Assembly: GCA_013368315.1 (NCBI GenBank)
Contig: JAACJM010000009.1
Location: 1-64,000, forward strand
Direction of reading: 5' to 3'
DNA: 64,000 nt
Source: Tetrapyrgos nigripes
Lineage: Eukaryota; Basidiomycota; Agaricomycetes; Agaricales; Campanellaceae
Part shown: in pieces, positions 62,501-64,000 of the stretch
How the letters are laid out: every line of letters begins with the position of its first letter
Numbering within the stretch: the first letter of the stretch is position 1
Position numbers and translations under genes: made by a program
The notes under the pieces: model-generated
Databases searched by the model: none
Seen by the model: the letters and a program-made list of their open reading frames with translations, nothing else
Told to the model about the DNA's origin: nothing

Positions 62501-64000
62501 CGAGGTTCTGGGATAGCGGCATCAAAGCCAAAATATCGTCACAACAGCTATATGTAGGTACTCCATTGCATCCTTTGACTCCCTCTCAGCCTAATATGTA
62601 ACCGAATGAAGACTCGAATATGGAAGAATTTCGTACCCATGTATATCGTATGGTGCGTATGCTCTTACCTACGATTGTACGATAGTTCTGCTGTTGCTTC
62701 TGGAATTTTCCTACCCTGCCCAAGCCAGCTTTTCTGCTTTTCATTTCGCCCAGCATGGTAGCCTACTGCGTATTGAGTATTTGTTGCTGCCCCAATATCG
62801 AGCAGGGGAGCATGTACGTACTTAGGGGTCTACCGGTAAGTAAACTCCTCCCGGTGCTTATTCATTCTTATCAGGCTCGCATGGCGGGTGTAGGTGCTGG
62901 CAAAAACCCTGCATATCTCTGCATGTCATTTACATACATGAGCCCATAGTTCAGCCATTGGCAGATTATGTACAAGTCTTTTCATTGAAGGCATCTGTCC
63001 TCAGCATGATAACGTCTGGAGATTACCAGCTTTCTGCTAGATCTCGCCCCTATTATGTTCCTTTAGCGTCCCTGCGTATGCGAAGTTTGCCTAGGGTCCA
63101 ATTCATTCAACTTGTTCCTTTCCACCCGCTTCCCTCGCCCCATTTGTCTTAATACGGAATTTTGTATACATATATGTCATCGTCATATACAATTCCTATG
63201 CAACCTACCCGCGTCGATTTCACTCTCAGCTTCTTCGAAGAACATCCATCGCGAAGTGGTTGTTGAACTCGGAGCTTGCCAGTGTGAGGCGAGTCAAGCT
63301 GCTACCCGAGCTAACCGCAACGACTCCCACTAGCAAAAGAGATAAATAATCCTTGAACTCTTTTTACACCTCAAGTCCCTCTGAGATCAACTCCGAGTCT
63401 TTGCTGATCATGATCCCCACACACACGCACTTAGTCCGAACCTCCGAACCTCTGATCAAATCTCCTTCTTTGATTCATGTCATCGGTCTTGCCTCCTCGG
63501 ACGTGAATATGCATGAATTCCAACCAGCCGCAGTGCCGTAATGTTACGCCATCCTACTCATATTCTTTCCCGGTATTCTATGTGAGTAAGTAGGGTACTT
63601 GGTACCCTAGGCCGTTGTGGAGATGATGAACTCGACTGTCGAACGTTGAACCCGAACCCTTGAGCGCTGGGGCATTAGCGACTGAGCCCGAATCTCAGCT
63701 CCAGATTTTGCGATCGGTCACTTACATAGTCCGTTCAACTCCCGCGCAAGTCTGGATTTCTTTACTCCAATCATTATTTTATTTCGAGCTCTCTCACCCT
63801 TCCTTACCTAGTTCCAACTTCCCTTACTCTTATTGGGTATGTATGTCGTCCTTTACTATTCATTCTAGGTCCCATGATCTCTTCCCTCGATTCTCTTTGA
63901 TAATCATCTTGATGCGAAGTTGCGAACGATGCCGCGCTCTGGTTTCAAACGTCGTATTAGTGCATGAAGAACGTCGAATCTTAATGAATTCCCAAATTCG
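56554..64000. other. Gene-poor 7.4-kb tail
   Basis: No gene I can name. On the minus strand between about 58.8 and 60.4 kb, several frames look mildly coding: 59377-59856 from a true ATG (SLKLLRSSEFNDVESFRLFV, NPFLDVLYHPVSDSVLHLPC), 60160-60381 (STSLYVNDVVAFLGVPAVKT) and 58793-58999 (NRLEYVKAQTDASVLHIDWV). They could be exons of one unrecognised or decayed gene, but I could not join them in frame. A minus-strand frame at 62046-62531 is 161 codons long without an ATG at its start. A short tandem array of CTATATCCCG units lies at about 60632-60652. Confidence 0.35.

Noticed and set aside
62046..62531. 161-codon minus-strand open frame
   Set aside because: It begins at a TTG rather than ATG, shows no motif and has no joining exons. 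Kept only as a note within the gene-poor tail.
63630..63700. tRNA-like words (TTCGGGTTC on the minus strand)
   Set aside because: No cloverleaf with acceptor, D and anticodon arms could be drawn around it.

Overview
This window reads as nuclear DNA of a filamentous basidiomycete, most likely an Agaricomycete. Genes are dense and cut by many short introns (mostly about 45-70 nt) with GT..AG ends and CTNAC/CTGAC-like branch sites. The gene families are fungal: Zn2Cys6 regulator, seven-helix Agaricomycete membrane protein, LysM secreted protein, Dal5-type MFS carrier, YIH1/IMPACT and Sld3-like protein. No tRNA, rRNA or CRISPR array was recognised. Most coordinates are the outer limits of multi-exon coding regions that I spliced by eye.

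Layout. 1-3.9 kb is repeat-rich: a Tc1/mariner-like relic (327-1963) with very long inverted repeats and TA at both ends, then an unidentified reading frame with in-frame stops. 4.0-6.6 kb (-) is a flavin-containing monooxygenase. 7.3-8.5 kb holds an inverted-repeat pair that looks like a non-autonomous element. 9.1-10.6 kb (+) is a seven-helix membrane protein. 11.0-15.6 kb (-) is a large FG-repeat nucleoporin with an N-terminal membrane helix, divergent from a tail-anchored cytochrome b5 (16.2-16.9 kb, +). 17-19 kb is gene-free and holds a GC-rich hAT-like element abutting a truncated NRPS-like adenylation gene. 19.4-27.3 kb (+) holds an Sld3-like replication factor, an orphan gene, a Dal5-type MFS transporter and an IMPACT/YIH1 homologue. 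27.8-34.2 kb (-) holds an Adp1-like ABCG transporter with a cysteine-rich EGF-like ectodomain and a multi-LysM secreted protein. 34.7-43.5 kb (+) holds FIG4, RFT1 and a Zn2Cys6 regulator. 44.3-48.9 kb (-) holds nuclear poly(A) polymerase and a membrane-anchored beta-helix protein. 50.9-54.1 kb is a tight divergent pair, RBMX2/Ist3 (-) and eIF3d (+), with 87 bp between start codons. 54.3-55.5 kb (-) is a rhomboid-like Dsc2/UBAC2 protein. The last 8 kb is gene-poor and shows no gene I can name.

Functional picture. Most of the window is conserved housekeeping: mRNA processing (poly(A) polymerase, RBMX2), translation and its control (eIF3d, IMPACT), replication licensing (Sld3-like), nuclear pore, ER and endolysosomal membrane biology (RFT1, Dsc2, FIG4, cytochrome b5). 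Accessory genes (FMO, MFS, ABCG, LysM, Zn2Cys6) are scattered and do not form an obvious biosynthetic cluster. I found no clear new multi-gene system. The best leads are the POM121-like architecture of the nucleoporin, the duplicated LysM modules, the GC-rich element beside the broken adenylation gene, and several unusual splice structures (a 10-nt micro-exon, a GC-AG intron and an apparent frameshift in the Sld3-like gene).
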